From Cyanobacteria bacterium CYA (lineage in GTDB: Bacteria; Planctomycetota; Phycisphaerae; Phycisphaerales; UBA1924): 64,000 bases of DNA. Below are positions 47,161 through 57,146 of this stretch, in pieces. Below the pieces are notes generated by a model, which did not search any database, was not told the DNA's origin, and saw only the letters and a program-made list of their open reading frames with translations. Made by a program: the position numbers and the translations under genes. The stretch covers positions 372,001 through 436,000 of the forward strand of contig RHKP01000001.1 of NCBI GenBank assembly GCA_008363215.1. The letters are read 5' to 3'. How positions within the stretch are numbered: the first letter of the stretch is position 1; every line of letters begins with the position of its first letter.

Positions 47161-47196
47161 GGACGCGTGCGAGTCTTCGAGCACAGGTCCGGGTCG
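47161..47196. repeat. type A REP-like sequence (diverged)
   Basis: Begins GGACGCGTGCGAGT and ends GGTCCGGGTC, sharing the ends of the type A palindromes, but the stem is poorly kept. Confidence 0.35.
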
Positions 47197-47219
47197 ACCG
47201 CGCCAAAGCCGCGCGATCG

Positions 47220-47741
47220 TCACCTCTCGCCGCGCACCGTCTTGGCACTCAGCACATCCACCGCGTTGATCTCGACCGGACCGTCCGCAACAGCCAGGTC
47301 CACCAGCAGCACGAACGCCAGATTGTGATCGACCAGCATCCACCTTGCGATGCGCTCCTGCCCCGCCCGTCCTCGCGTCCGCAACAGATTCATCAACGGC
47401 CCGGCCACGTCTAGCCGCAGCAGCACCACGTCCTTCTCGGCACCGTCGCGCCCGGGGCTGCGCACCCAGGCCGTCGCCTCGATGTTCGCCAACACCAGCG
47501 CCGCCGCATGCAACGTCGCCGGCGGGTCGGGATTCGCCCTTGCCCGGGCCTCGAACATTTCGTACTGCTCCCATACCAGCGTCGGTGTCGGCCGGTTGCG
47601 ACCGAGATCCTCGTGCTGGTGTACCTCGATCTTGAAATCGCCCCAGACCAGGTATCTGCGGCCATCGTTGACAATCAGCCCGCCGAGCGTCTGCCCGGCC
47701 GCCGTCATCACGATCAAGCCCAGCGGCGTCAAACAGGACAC
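47220..47741 (-). CDS. hypothetical protein
   Basis: A 173-residue soluble protein of unknown function. Features are VNDGRRYLVWGDFKIEVHQHEDLG, two Asp/Leu-rich segments (VVLLRLDVAGPLMNLL, AFVLLVDLAVADG) and no signal peptide. The GTG start at 47741 is supported by GGGGAGGA eight bases upstream on the minus strand. It is convergent with the AsmA-like gene. Confidence 0.6.
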   Translation of the reverse strand: MSCLTPLGLIVMTAAGQTLGGLIVNDGRRYLVWGDFKIEVHQHEDLGRNRPTPTLVWEQYEMFEARARANPDPPATLHAAALVLANIEATAWVRSPGRDGAEKDVVLLRLDVAGPLMNLLRTRGRAGQERIARWMLVDHNLAFVLLVDLAVADGPVEINAVDVLSAKTVRGER

Positions 47742-48020
47742 GTGAAATCCTCCCCGCCCCCACGCAGCGTTGTCCTGGCGCGCATGCCGGCAACATTGTC
47801 TTCAACGTCGTTGCGCTTGCGTGGGTGACCGGCCAGTTTCAGCAGCGTCCGCGTCACGAACATTGCCGGCACATCCTCCCGCATTGCGCCCCGGTCGCCT
47901 TCTCCCACGCGTGTGCGAGCCGCTGTGATGCGGCGCTCTCCATCGCCTGGTGCCTTGCACCCGCTCCCGGCCCAGACGCCCGGCGCCGCTTTCCTCTATG
48001 CTCTCGGCAAGGAGAACTGC

Positions 48021-49424
48021 ATGCAACTTCGCTTCTTCGGCGCCGCCGGCGAGGTCACGGGCTCTTCCACCCTCCTCGAAACCGCCCGGACGCGCCTGCT
48101 CATCGACTTCGGGCTTCACCAGGGATTCACGACGGCCGAGCGCCGCAATCGCAGCGTTCCGCCCATGCGCCCCGCCCAACTCGACGCCGTCATCCTCACC
48201 CACGCCCACCTCGACCATTCCGGGCGCCTCCCCATGCTCACCGGCGCCGGCTTCTCGGGCCCCATCTATGCCACGCCCGCCACCATCGAACTCACGCGGA
48301 TTCTCCTCGAAGACGCCGCCCATCTTCAGCAGATGACCGCCGAACGCGCCAACCACAAGCGATCCACGCGATCGGCCGGCGCCAGCGCCCGTGTCTCGCG
48401 CCCGCTCTACACCATCTCCGATGTCGAGACCACCATGCCGCGCTTCCGCCCCGTCGAGTACGACAAACCGTGGCAGCCCGCCCCCGGCGTCACGGCGCGC
48501 TTCGTCGACGCCGGGCACATCCTCGGCTCGGCCAGCCTCGAACTGGTCCTCGAAGGCGAGTCTCCTCGCCGCACCATCGTCTTCTCCGGCGACATCGGCC
48601 CGCGCGGCGCGCCCCTTCTGGCCGATCCCGTCACCTTTGACCACGCCGACGTCGTCGTCCTTGAATCCACCTACGGCGATCGCGACCATCGCCCCCTGCC
48701 CGAGTCGATCAACCAACTGGCCTCCATCCTCCGTAACGCCCGCACGCCCGCGGGCAAGGTTCTCATTCCCGCCTTCGCCGTTGGGCGCACACAGCAACTC
48801 ATCTACATCCTCGGCGATCTCATCCGGCATCACCACCTCGAAGCCCCGCACGTCTACCTCGACAGCCCTATGGCCACCGAGACCACCGACCTTTATCGCC
48901 GCTTTCCCAATCTCTTCGATGATGAATCACTCGCGATCATCAACGCCGGCGACACGCCCCTGCGTTTCCCCGGGCTCCGCGTCACCCGCACACCCGATGA
49001 ATCGCGCTCGCTCAACTCCCTCGGCGGCGGCGCGGTCATCATCAGCGCCAGCGGCATGATGAACGGCGGACGCATCCTCCATCACCTCCGCCACGGGCTC
49101 GGCCGACCCGAAACCCATGTGCTCATCGTCGGCTTCCAGGCCGAGGGCACCCTCGGCCGCCGACTCGTCGAAGGCGCCAAACAGGTCAACGTCCTCGGAC
49201 AACTCATCGACGTGCGCGCACAGATCCACACGCTCAACGGCTTCTCCGCCCATGCCGGACAGACCGAACTGGTCGCGTGGCTCGCCGCAATGGCCAGGTC
49301 GAAACCCCGCGTCCTGCTCAACCACGGCGAAGACCGCCAACGACAGAGTCTTGCCAAACTCATCAAGAGCAGCCTCGCCCTCGAACCCGAACTACCCAAC
49401 TACGCGGATATCGTGCGGGTGTAG
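48021..49424 (+). CDS. beta-CASP metallo-beta-lactamase nuclease
   Basis: A 467-residue protein of the RNA-processing beta-CASP family. The metal motif HAHLDHSG, the GHILGSASL segment and GDIG are present; the beta-CASP domain has AFAVGRTQQLIYIL and YLDSPMA; the closing motif is GFSAHAGQTELVAWL. Such proteins are RNA endo- or 5' exonucleases. AAGGAG lies before the ATG. Confidence 0.9.
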   Translation: MQLRFFGAAGEVTGSSTLLETARTRLLIDFGLHQGFTTAERRNRSVPPMRPAQLDAVILTHAHLDHSGRLPMLTGAGFSGPIYATPATIELTRILLEDAAHLQQMTAERANHKRSTRSAGASARVSRPLYTISDVETTMPRFRPVEYDKPWQPAPGVTARFVDAGHILGSASLELVLEGESPRRTIVFSGDIGPRGAPLLADPVTFDHADVVVLESTYGDRDHRPLPESINQLASILRNARTPAGKVLIPAFAVGRTQQLIYILGDLIRHHHLEAPHVYLDSPMATETTDLYRRFPNLFDDESLAIINAGDTPLRFPGLRVTRTPDESRSLNSLGGGAVIISASGMMNGGRILHHLRHGLGRPETHVLIVGFQAEGTLGRRLVEGAKQVNVLGQLIDVRAQIHTLNGFSAHAGQTELVAWLAAMARSKPRVLLNHGEDRQRQSLAKLIKSSLALEPELPNYADIVRV

Positions 49425-49461
49425 AACGCCGAGAATCGCCTGCTTTGAGCCCGCCCAAGAT

Positions 49462-49500
49462 CGGACGCCGGACTTGTGGCGTCCTCGTCACCAGTCGGGT
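49462..49500. repeat. type A REP-like palindrome, copy 1
   Basis: GGACG followed by an imperfect hairpin: CCGGACT-T-GTGGCG, loop TCCT, CGTCAC-C-AGTCGG. One C of the closing stem is missing compared with copy 3. Confidence 0.75.
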
Positions 49501-49540
49501 CAGTTGTTCCGGTGCGCTCAAAGCGCATGGGCGCTTCGAC

Positions 49541-49574
49541 CCGGAGAGGTGCCTGAAGACGGGCACTTCTCCGG
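49541..49574. repeat. type B palindrome, copy 1
   Basis: CCGGAGAGGTGCC pairs with GGCACTTCTCCGG (one G-T pair) around an eight-base loop. It lies between the two type A copies upstream of the transposase gene. Confidence 0.75.
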
Positions 49575-49627
49575 CGTCCTCCTGCGCAAGACGTGGCTCC
49601 AAAGGGCGTTTCAGGTGTCTGCAGGCT

Positions 49628-49668
49628 CGGACGCCGGACGAGTGGCGTCCTCGACACCCGTCCGGGTT
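49628..49668. repeat. type A REP-like palindrome, copy 2
   Basis: GGACG then CCGGACG-A-GTGGCG, loop TCCT, CGACAC-C-CGTCCGG. It lies 37 bases before the transposase start. Confidence 0.75.
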
Positions 49669-49704
49669 CCGATCACCGGGCGCGTTTCGCATGTATCATG
49701 CGCC

Positions 49705-50238
49705 ATGACCGACTGGTCGGAATGGGTGCATGCCATCTTTGGCGCCCGTGGGCAGTGGTTGCCCGGAGATCCACGCGGCTTTCGCGATCACGATCACCGT
49801 GTCCACTCTTCCGGCGACTATCAAGCTCCGCCGCCTGTGGGCGAACACGCTCGATTGCACGCATTCGCACGAGAGGTGGTACGAAAGCGAGTGATCTTCA
49901 CCCCAAATCATCGCATCGCGCTCTCGTCATGCATCGGCGACTACCTGAATCAAATTGGGCGTCCCGCTCGCATCATCGCCGTGGGCGCAACTCACTCGCA
50001 CGTTCTCTTTCGCTGCGGTCGTGAAGACGCCAAGTCGTTCGTAGCATCCGCAAAACGCAGCGCCTCGCAACGCACGCGAGCGTTCATGCCCGGCTCGATC
50101 TGGGCGCAGGGATGCAACGTCGTCCGTGTCCGAGACGAGCAGCACTACCGGGCGATCGTGGAGTACATCATGAATCACCGGGAGCAGGGCGCTGCGATCT
50201 GGGAACACCCACGCGCACCCAAGGCACCCGTCAATTGA
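49705..50238 (+). CDS. RAYT-like Y1 transposase
   Basis: A 177-residue protein with the pattern of REP-associated tyrosine transposases and IS200-type Y1 transposases. WLPGDPRGF at residues 18-26 is typical; the metal HUH motif is THSHVLF (H97, H99); the catalytic Tyr is probably Y154 in VEYIMNH, preceded by RVRDEQHYRAI. It nicks and joins single-stranded DNA at REP hairpins in known cases. No ribosome-binding site is seen; TATCAT lies five bases before the ATG. REP-like palindromes flank it on both sides. Confidence 0.75.
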   Translation: MTDWSEWVHAIFGARGQWLPGDPRGFRDHDHRVHSSGDYQAPPPVGEHARLHAFAREVVRKRVIFTPNHRIALSSCIGDYLNQIGRPARIIAVGATHSHVLFRCGREDAKSFVASAKRSASQRTRAFMPGSIWAQGCNVVRVRDEQHYRAIVEYIMNHREQGAAIWEHPRAPKAPVN

Positions 50239-50239
50239 C

Positions 50240-50273
50240 CCGGAGAGGTGCCTGAAGACAGGCCCTTCTCCGG
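50240..50273. repeat. type B palindrome, copy 2
   Basis: CCGGAGAGGTGCCT pairs with AGGCCCTTCTCCGG. It begins one base after the transposase stop codon. Confidence 0.75.
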
Positions 50274-50326
50274 CGTCCTTCTGCGAACATCCCTCTCTGA
50301 GGACCGCTTTTGGCGTCTGCCTGCTT

Positions 50327-50366
50327 GGACGCCGGACTCGTGGCGTCCTCGCCACCAGTCCGGGTC
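50327..50366. repeat. type A REP-like palindrome, copy 3
   Basis: The best copy: GGACG, then CCGGACT-C-GTGGCG, loop TCCT, CGCCAC-C-AGTCCGG; 13 paired bases with one mismatch. Confidence 0.8.
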
Positions 50367-50456
50367 GAAGATTCACAGGTGCTGGAAGCGTCGGCACGCT
50401 CCGATGCGCAGTGGCGCTCGAACCAACGCAGCCGGCAATGCGGCGCTTCGATCGCT

Positions 50457-50702
50457 TCACTCCCGCACGAACTTCAGGTTCGGCCCATCATCATCCCTCC
50501 ACTTCAACTCCGAACCCAACACGATCTCCGACACCGCTCGTGGCACCACGATCATCACGAAGTGCATGTCCGTTCCGTAGTGATCGGGATACGCCCCGAA
50601 CAGCAACTCGACCGTATCCGGCTCCATGATCATCGCCTCGTACCCGCGCCGGCGCAACTCGCGCAACTCATCCGCATGAGCAAGACCAAACACCGCAGCC
50701 AT
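50457..50702 (-). CDS. small protein of unknown function
   Basis: An 81-residue protein (AHADELRELRRRGYEAMIM, then LLFGAYPDHYGTDMHFVMIVV). AAGGAGG directly before the ATG at 50702 makes it a likely real gene. It is the last of three small minus-strand genes and follows the previous one by 15 bases. No family recognised. Confidence 0.6.
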   Translation of the reverse strand: MAAVFGLAHADELRELRRRGYEAMIMEPDTVELLFGAYPDHYGTDMHFVMIVVPRAVSEIVLGSELKWRDDDGPNLKFVRE

Positions 50703-50717
50703 TCGCAACCTCCTTTC

Positions 50718-50978
50718 TCAGTCGATCGACAGCCCGGCATTGAGCAGGTCCACGAGCCGGTTGAACCACGACACCAGATCACGCGTCGAGTCCTTCCGCC
50801 GCGTGTGATGAGAGACACGGACCGGCTTGGGCATCAGCGGATGCGACAGACGCACCTCGCCGGTCCTCCGCACCGGCAACACACGCGCCCCCAACTCCCC
50901 GGCTCGACGAAGCACCACGCGGGCATCAACACCATGATGCAGACGATCGAAACGACGATTGGCATTACTGTTCTTCAT
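50718..50978 (-). CDS. small HicA-like-pattern protein
   Basis: An 86-residue basic protein. The segment LRRAGELGARVLPVRRTG followed by VRLSHPLMPKPVRVSHH and DLVSWFNRLV recalls the small HicA-type fold, but the catalytic His position (GSHH in HicA) is not kept, so toxin activity is doubtful. It is similar in layout to the protein at 51077. AAGGA precedes the ATG at 50978; a hairpin lies just upstream. Confidence 0.5.
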   Translation of the reverse strand: MKNSNANRRFDRLHHGVDARVVLRRAGELGARVLPVRRTGEVRLSHPLMPKPVRVSHHTRRKDSTRDLVSWFNRLVDLLNAGLSID

Positions 50979-51003
50979 TGCATTCCTTCCAAAAACAACA
51001 CGA

Positions 51004-51023
51004 GCCCCGGCAACAGCCGAGGC
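51004..51023 (-). terminator. hairpin with T-rich tail (possible attenuator)
   Basis: On the minus strand GCCTCGGC pairs with GCCGGGGC around TGTT, followed by TCGTGTTGTTTTT, 25 bases before the next gene's start. It could stop the previous transcript or act as an attenuator. Confidence 0.5.
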
Positions 51024-51076
51024 CTCCGACCACACGGGCCGCCGACGCAGCGACCCACACCTCGTTTCAAACTCGA

Positions 51077-51322
51077 TCACGCGGCGCGGAGCCACTCCGA
51101 CAACAGGCGATGATGCAGCATCCGCAACCAGCGCTTGAGCACCTTCACCCGCCTCGCCGCCGACCAGTCATCGCACACCACCAGGCGGCACGCCGCCGAA
51201 GGATGATCCAGAATCAACCGGCTCGCGGACACCCGCACGACGCGCACGCCGAACACGGGCACCGCCGCTTCGAGCAACTCACCAGCCAGCACGCGCGCAC
51301 CGACATCGCTCATCTTCAACAT
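51077..51322 (-). CDS. small protein related to 50718 gene
   Basis: An 81-residue protein. SRLILDHPSAACRLVVCDD followed by VLKRWLRML matches the pattern HP-x5-V and LxxW-x-R-L of the protein at 50718, so the two look paralogous. AAAGGA precedes the ATG at 51322. Function unknown. Confidence 0.5.
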   Translation of the reverse strand: MLKMSDVGARVLAGELLEAAVPVFGVRVVRVSASRLILDHPSAACRLVVCDDWSAARRVKVLKRWLRMLHHRLLSEWLRAA

Positions 51323-51357
51323 GACGATTCCTTTCAAAATGGGGACAAAACGAACAA

Positions 51358-51379
51358 GGGCCCGGCACACACCGGGCCC
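51358..51379 (-). terminator. hairpin with T-rich tail (possible attenuator)
   Basis: On the minus strand GGGCCCGG pairs with CCGGGCCC around a six-base loop, then TTGTTCGTTTTGT. It lies 35 bases before the first gene of the small-protein operon, inside its probable leader. Confidence 0.55.
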
Positions 51380-51497
51380 CGCAGGCATAAACCACAACTC
51401 AACTCGCCGCGAGAAACGACGCGGCTACCCCTATAGCGGCCCGATGGGCCCGTTCGTCCAGCGCCTGACAAAAAAGTGATCTCGTGGGACTGATTCA

Positions 51498-51631
51498 GGG
51501 GCGGCTAGAAATGTTCCAGGCGCCCAATGCGATGGACAACGCCCGGCGCGGGCGGATGGCCAGCCCACGAATCGACCTCCGATCAGGAGGAAGCGAGCCG
51601 CCCACTGTAATGCTTGGAAGAGGTGGGCTAG
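51498..51631. other. candidate structured RNA in 362-base gap
   Basis: GGGCGGCT (51499-51506) can pair with AGCCGCCC (51596-51603), enclosing CCTCC/GGAGG and other GC hairpins. The 3' partner also overlaps GCCCAC, which can pair instead with GTGGGC about 25 bases downstream. The gap 51323-51684 holds no convincing gene. No known RNA class matched. Confidence 0.35.
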
Positions 51632-51684
51632 CAGGCCCTAACTAAAGAAAAACTGCATCTACCACCCCAAAACAGGTCTGCTTC

Positions 51685-52953
51685 CTACCCGCGCACCCGC
51701 CACTCCGCGCCCTCTCTCTCCACCCTTCGATACAGCGTGTCGCGCTCCACCGGCTCAAATCCGGCTTCCACGATCGCCTTGCGCAGATCCCACACCGTCG
51801 TTTCCTGGTGCGTGCTCGCTCCGCCGACCTTGGTGATGTCGTACCACACCACGGTGCCGTCCAGGTCGTCGGCCCCGCTTTGCAGCATCGTCTGCGCCAG
51901 CCCCAGCGTCTGCATGATCCAGAACGCCTTGGCGTGCGGGAAGTTGTCCAGCATCAGCCGCGCCACCGCCAGCGTCCGCACGTTCTCCAGCCCGCTCGGG
52001 CCCGGCAGGTGCTCCAGCGCCGAGCCGTCGGGAATGAACGGAAGCGGGATGATCGTCTGGTAATACCCCTGCCCCAACTTCGGCGTCGGCATCGCCACGC
52101 CCTGGCGTGTCAGCGTGATGGTGGGGGCCTCGCACACTTCGTCGGGCGGCGTGTCCAGCCCGTCGTATCCCAGCCGCGCCAGCGCCCGGTCCTGCATCCG
52201 CCGCAGGATGTGCATGTGCCGCACGCGCTCGGCGCGGTTGTCCACGTGCCCGTACAGCATCGTCGCGTTGCTGTTGAGACCGAGCGCATGGGCCGTCATG
52301 TGCACGTCCAGCCATTCATCGGCCCCGATCTTGCTCCTGAACGCCTCGCGATGCACGCGATCGTCAAAAACCTCGGCTCCGCCGCCGGGCAGCGAGCCCA
52401 GTCCTGCCTCGATCAACTTCTCCAGCACCCATCGCATCGACCCGCGCCGATCGTCGCGCTTGTAGACCTTGGCGATGCGCGCCAGGTGCACGATTTCCAC
52501 GGCCGTGAACGCCTTGAGATGCACCCGCGGCGCGACTTCCTTCAGCACCCGCAACATGTCTGTGTAGTACTCGAACGGCAGGTAGGGGTTCAGCCCGCCG
52601 ACGATGTGCATCTCCGTCGCGCCCAGGTCGACGGCCTTGGCGCCCTGCTCGCGGATGTAGTCGAGATCGCGCGTGTATTCACCCGGATCGCCCGCCTTGC
52701 GGGCAAACTCGCAGAACTTGCACGACAGCGCGCACACGTTCGAGTAGTTCAGGTGCCTGTTCACGTTGTAGTACGCGACGTTGCCCGACAGTCGCGTCCG
52801 CATCGCGTGGGCCATCTCGCACACGCTCCACAGGTCCGGCGTCTCGTACAGCCGCAGCCCGTCCTCGATCGAGATCCGCTGCCCGGCGAGCACCTTCTCG
52901 CGGATGGACTCGAGTCGGGCGTCAACGATGCATGTTTCAAGAGTCGCACTCAT
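51685..52953 (-). CDS. mqnE: aminofutalosine synthase
   Basis: A 422-residue radical SAM enzyme of the futalosine pathway to menaquinone. It joins 3-[(1-carboxyvinyl)oxy]benzoate to S-adenosylmethionine, giving aminofutalosine. The iron-sulfur ligands are C74, C78 and C81 (CALSCKFC), preceded by NRHLNYSNVC. HIVGGLNPYLPFEYY and SLPGGGAEVFDDRV are typical. No other mqn genes are nearby. The ATG at 52953 was chosen; a TTG nine codons upstream is possible. Confidence 0.93.
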   Translation of the reverse strand: MSATLETCIVDARLESIREKVLAGQRISIEDGLRLYETPDLWSVCEMAHAMRTRLSGNVAYYNVNRHLNYSNVCALSCKFCEFARKAGDPGEYTRDLDYIREQGAKAVDLGATEMHIVGGLNPYLPFEYYTDMLRVLKEVAPRVHLKAFTAVEIVHLARIAKVYKRDDRRGSMRWVLEKLIEAGLGSLPGGGAEVFDDRVHREAFRSKIGADEWLDVHMTAHALGLNSNATMLYGHVDNRAERVRHMHILRRMQDRALARLGYDGLDTPPDEVCEAPTITLTRQGVAMPTPKLGQGYYQTIIPLPFIPDGSALEHLPGPSGLENVRTLAVARLMLDNFPHAKAFWIMQTLGLAQTMLQSGADDLDGTVVWYDITKVGGASTHQETTVWDLRKAIVEAGFEPVERDTLYRRVEREGAEWRVRG

Positions 52954-52979
52954 GCCGGATTGTTGCCATCCGGACCCCA

Positions 52980-53001
52980 ACTTTCAAAGTATTTTGAAAG
53001 T
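52980..53001. promoter_or_regulatory. 22-base operator-like palindrome
   Basis: ACTTTCAAA and TTTGAAAGT form a perfect inverted repeat with a four-base centre (GTAT), 27 bases upstream of mqnE and in the gap to the divergent sulfotransferase gene. AT-rich symmetry like this fits a dimeric repressor site. Confidence 0.5.
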
Positions 53002-53013
53002 CGTGTGATAATC

Positions 53014-53054
53014 CCGACGCCGGACCTCCGGGCGTCTTCGCCCGCATGGGGTCG
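53014..53054. repeat. type A REP-like sequence (diverged)
   Basis: CCGACGCCGGACCT with a central GGGCG/CGCCC stem and a closing GGGTC. It matches the type A family loosely. Confidence 0.4.
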
Positions 53055-53235
53055 AACTTCCGTCGCGGTTCGCAGGTTCTCAGCGCGCCCCACCCGGAAC
53101 GTTGCTCAAAGACTCGCAAACGCCCGGCGCCTTTTCACCACTTGCACCCTCTCCTCACTTCATCTCTTCGTCGCTCCATCTCTTCCCTCCGTGCCTTCGC
53201 GCCTTTGCACCTCCCCCCTACACTCCCTCCCCTCC

Positions 53236-54819
53236 ATGTCTGACGAGAAGCCCGCCGCATCCTGGCTCCCGCTGCCTCACTTCATGGCCCTCGCGCCCTT
53301 GGATGCCTGGGCCCGCCTGCTCTTCCGTCACCCCCGCTTTCACGGGCCGCGCTACCTTGCGCGACTTGTCCTCGGGTTGTTCACTTCCTACTTCGGCACC
53401 TGCCTCACCCTCCCCGAACGCCTCCTTCTCGCCCCCTATCTCCTGTGGCGTTTCCGGGGCCCGCGCCCCACGTTGCACCGCCCCGTCGTTGTCATCGCCG
53501 GGTACTTCCGCTCCGGCACCACCCACCTGCACTACCTCCTCAGTTGCGACCCCCAGATGCGCACCCCACGCTGGGTTCAGGTCTGCGCGCCCCAAGGCTT
53601 TTTCGGGTCCTGGGCCCTGGTCCGCTGGATGATGATCCCCTTCGTCTCCAACTCGCGCCCCCAGGACGATGTGGCCTTCGGGCCCGAGTGGCCCAGTGAG
53701 GATGACTTCGCACTCAACAACTGGGTTCTCGCCTCCAGCCTGCCCGGCCGCTTCATCTACCACTCCCAGCACCCGCACTATGACCGTTGGCACTTCCTCG
53801 AAGGGCTCAGCGCCCGCGAACTGGCGCGCTGGCGACGCGCCCAGGCCGCCTTCTGCTGGAAGTTCATGGCCTTCGCTCGGCGCAAGACCCTCCTGCTCAA
53901 GTCACCCAGCCACACCGCCCGGGTCCGCGAACTCTCCGAACTCTTCGGCCCGCAACTGCGCATCATCCACATCACCCGCGAACCCGACTCGGTCGTCAAG
54001 TCCAACGTCCGCATGGCCGAACGCCTCGAACCCTACGCCCTCGAACCCCTGCCTCCGCTCGATCAGATCCGCCTGCGCGTCACCGACGAGTTCGTCCGCA
54101 CGGAAGAGAAGTTCCTGGCCGAAGCAGCCGCCCTTCCGCCCGGCAGCGTCGCCCACGTGCGTTTCGAGGATCTGGTCAACGACCCCCTCGGGCACCTGCG
54201 CCGGTGCTACGACGAACTCGGCCTGACCTGGACCGATGACGCCGAGCGCGGTTTCCGGCGTTACCTGGGCGCCGTGCGCGACTACAAGCCGCGTCACAAC
54301 CCCCCGCCCACGAGCAAGCAACTCGAACCACGCCTCCAGCAACTCGCCTCACGCTTCGGACACGACGCTCCGCCCGTTGAGCCGGTGCATATCGATCACG
54401 GGGTGCAACTCTCGCGCGAGCCTCGCGCCATCGCCCTGACCTGGCTGCTGGTCCCTCTGCTCGCCGCGGGCTGGGTTGGACTGACCGCACTGATCCGGGA
54501 TCGGTTTGACCCCCTCATTTGGGCGTTTGGTATCGTGCTGGGCTATGTCGCTGTCCGCACCGCCGGACGCGGCTCGCTCCGCCTCGGGCTCATGGCTTCG
54601 GCCGCGTTCCTCTGCACGCTGGCGATCGCCATCTACCCCGCCACGTTTTTCGGCTCGGCTCACAAGTACAGCGGCGATCTGGCTCAGAAACTGGCCACCA
54701 CCTGGGTCACCGTCGGGCGCCACGCCACTGTTGCCAACCACCTCTTCTACACCGCCTGCGGGCTGGTCAGCGCCTTCCGCATCGCCACCCGAAAGCACGT
54801 CCGCCCCCCCGGAGCCTGA
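53236..54819 (+). CDS. sulfotransferase with C-terminal membrane domain
   Basis: A 527-residue protein. The N-terminal 380 residues are a sulfotransferase: AGYFRSGTTHLHYLL near residue 89 binds the phosphosulfate, and LLLKSPSHTARVREL with IIHITREPDSVVKS forms the 3'-phosphate site. The last 130 residues have four membrane-spanning segments (TWLLVPLLAAGWVGLTAL, LIWAFGIVLGYVAV, ASAAFLCTLAIAIYP, ANHLFYTACGLVSAF). The fusion would hold the catalytic domain at the membrane. No ribosome-binding site is seen; TACACT lies 11 bases before the ATG. Confidence 0.8.
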   Translation: MSDEKPAASWLPLPHFMALAPLDAWARLLFRHPRFHGPRYLARLVLGLFTSYFGTCLTLPERLLLAPYLLWRFRGPRPTLHRPVVVIAGYFRSGTTHLHYLLSCDPQMRTPRWVQVCAPQGFFGSWALVRWMMIPFVSNSRPQDDVAFGPEWPSEDDFALNNWVLASSLPGRFIYHSQHPHYDRWHFLEGLSARELARWRRAQAAFCWKFMAFARRKTLLLKSPSHTARVRELSELFGPQLRIIHITREPDSVVKSNVRMAERLEPYALEPLPPLDQIRLRVTDEFVRTEEKFLAEAAALPPGSVAHVRFEDLVNDPLGHLRRCYDELGLTWTDDAERGFRRYLGAVRDYKPRHNPPPTSKQLEPRLQQLASRFGHDAPPVEPVHIDHGVQLSREPRAIALTWLLVPLLAAGWVGLTALIRDRFDPLIWAFGIVLGYVAVRTAGRGSLRLGLMASAAFLCTLAIAIYPATFFGSAHKYSGDLAQKLATTWVTVGRHATVANHLFYTACGLVSAFRIATRKHVRPPGA

Positions 54820-54860
54820 GCCACCGCTTTCACCCGGGACACCAACTCCGCGGCGAACGT

Positions 54861-54893
54861 CGGCGAGGTGCCTGTCCCTGGACACCTCTCCGG
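54861..54893. repeat. type B palindrome (diverged)
   Basis: GGCGAGGTGCC pairs with GGACACCTCTCC imperfectly, in the 317-base gap before dnaK. Apart from this repeat and the sigma-54 site, I see nothing else in that gap. Confidence 0.45.
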
Positions 54894-55044
54894 GCTGAAC
54901 GCGAACAAGACGCGACCTGCCAGTTCGGCAGGATTTCTTGCCTGCGGTGCCTCTCTCGCGCCCGGCGCCTCCCCCATATCGGCCGCATGCACCCCCAGAG
55001 TGGTTCTCCTCCCGATCCAGCCCCCTTGCTCCCCAACATAGTTT

Positions 55045-55061
55045 CTGGCACGGACCTTGCA
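55045..55061 (+). promoter_or_regulatory. sigma-54 promoter of dnaK
   Basis: CTGGCACG, four bases, then TTGCA: an exact match to the RpoN consensus with GG and GC at the -24 and -12 positions. It lies 76 bases upstream of the dnaK start, so the transcript would carry a leader of about 60 bases. Confidence 0.7.
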
Positions 55062-55091
55062 ATTCGAACTCCGGCTTTTTGCACGCATTGA

Positions 55092-57056
<1,965 letters not shown>

Positions 57057-57146
57057 GCGCGAGTCGGGAAGCGCGACTCGCGACTCGGGTTGATGGGCGC
57101 CGGGTAGATCGGCCCTCCGATCCGGGGCACACCTCAGTTCATCCCC

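Noticed and set aside
51498-51631. bacterial SRP RNA
   Set aside because: Terminal pairing and an AGGAGGAAGC segment recall SRP RNA, but the conserved apical loop is in the wrong place.
51808-53235. 475-codon upstream extension of the sulfotransferase frame
   Set aside because: It is antisense to mqnE and lacks any protein-like pattern; the catalytic domain starts after 53236.
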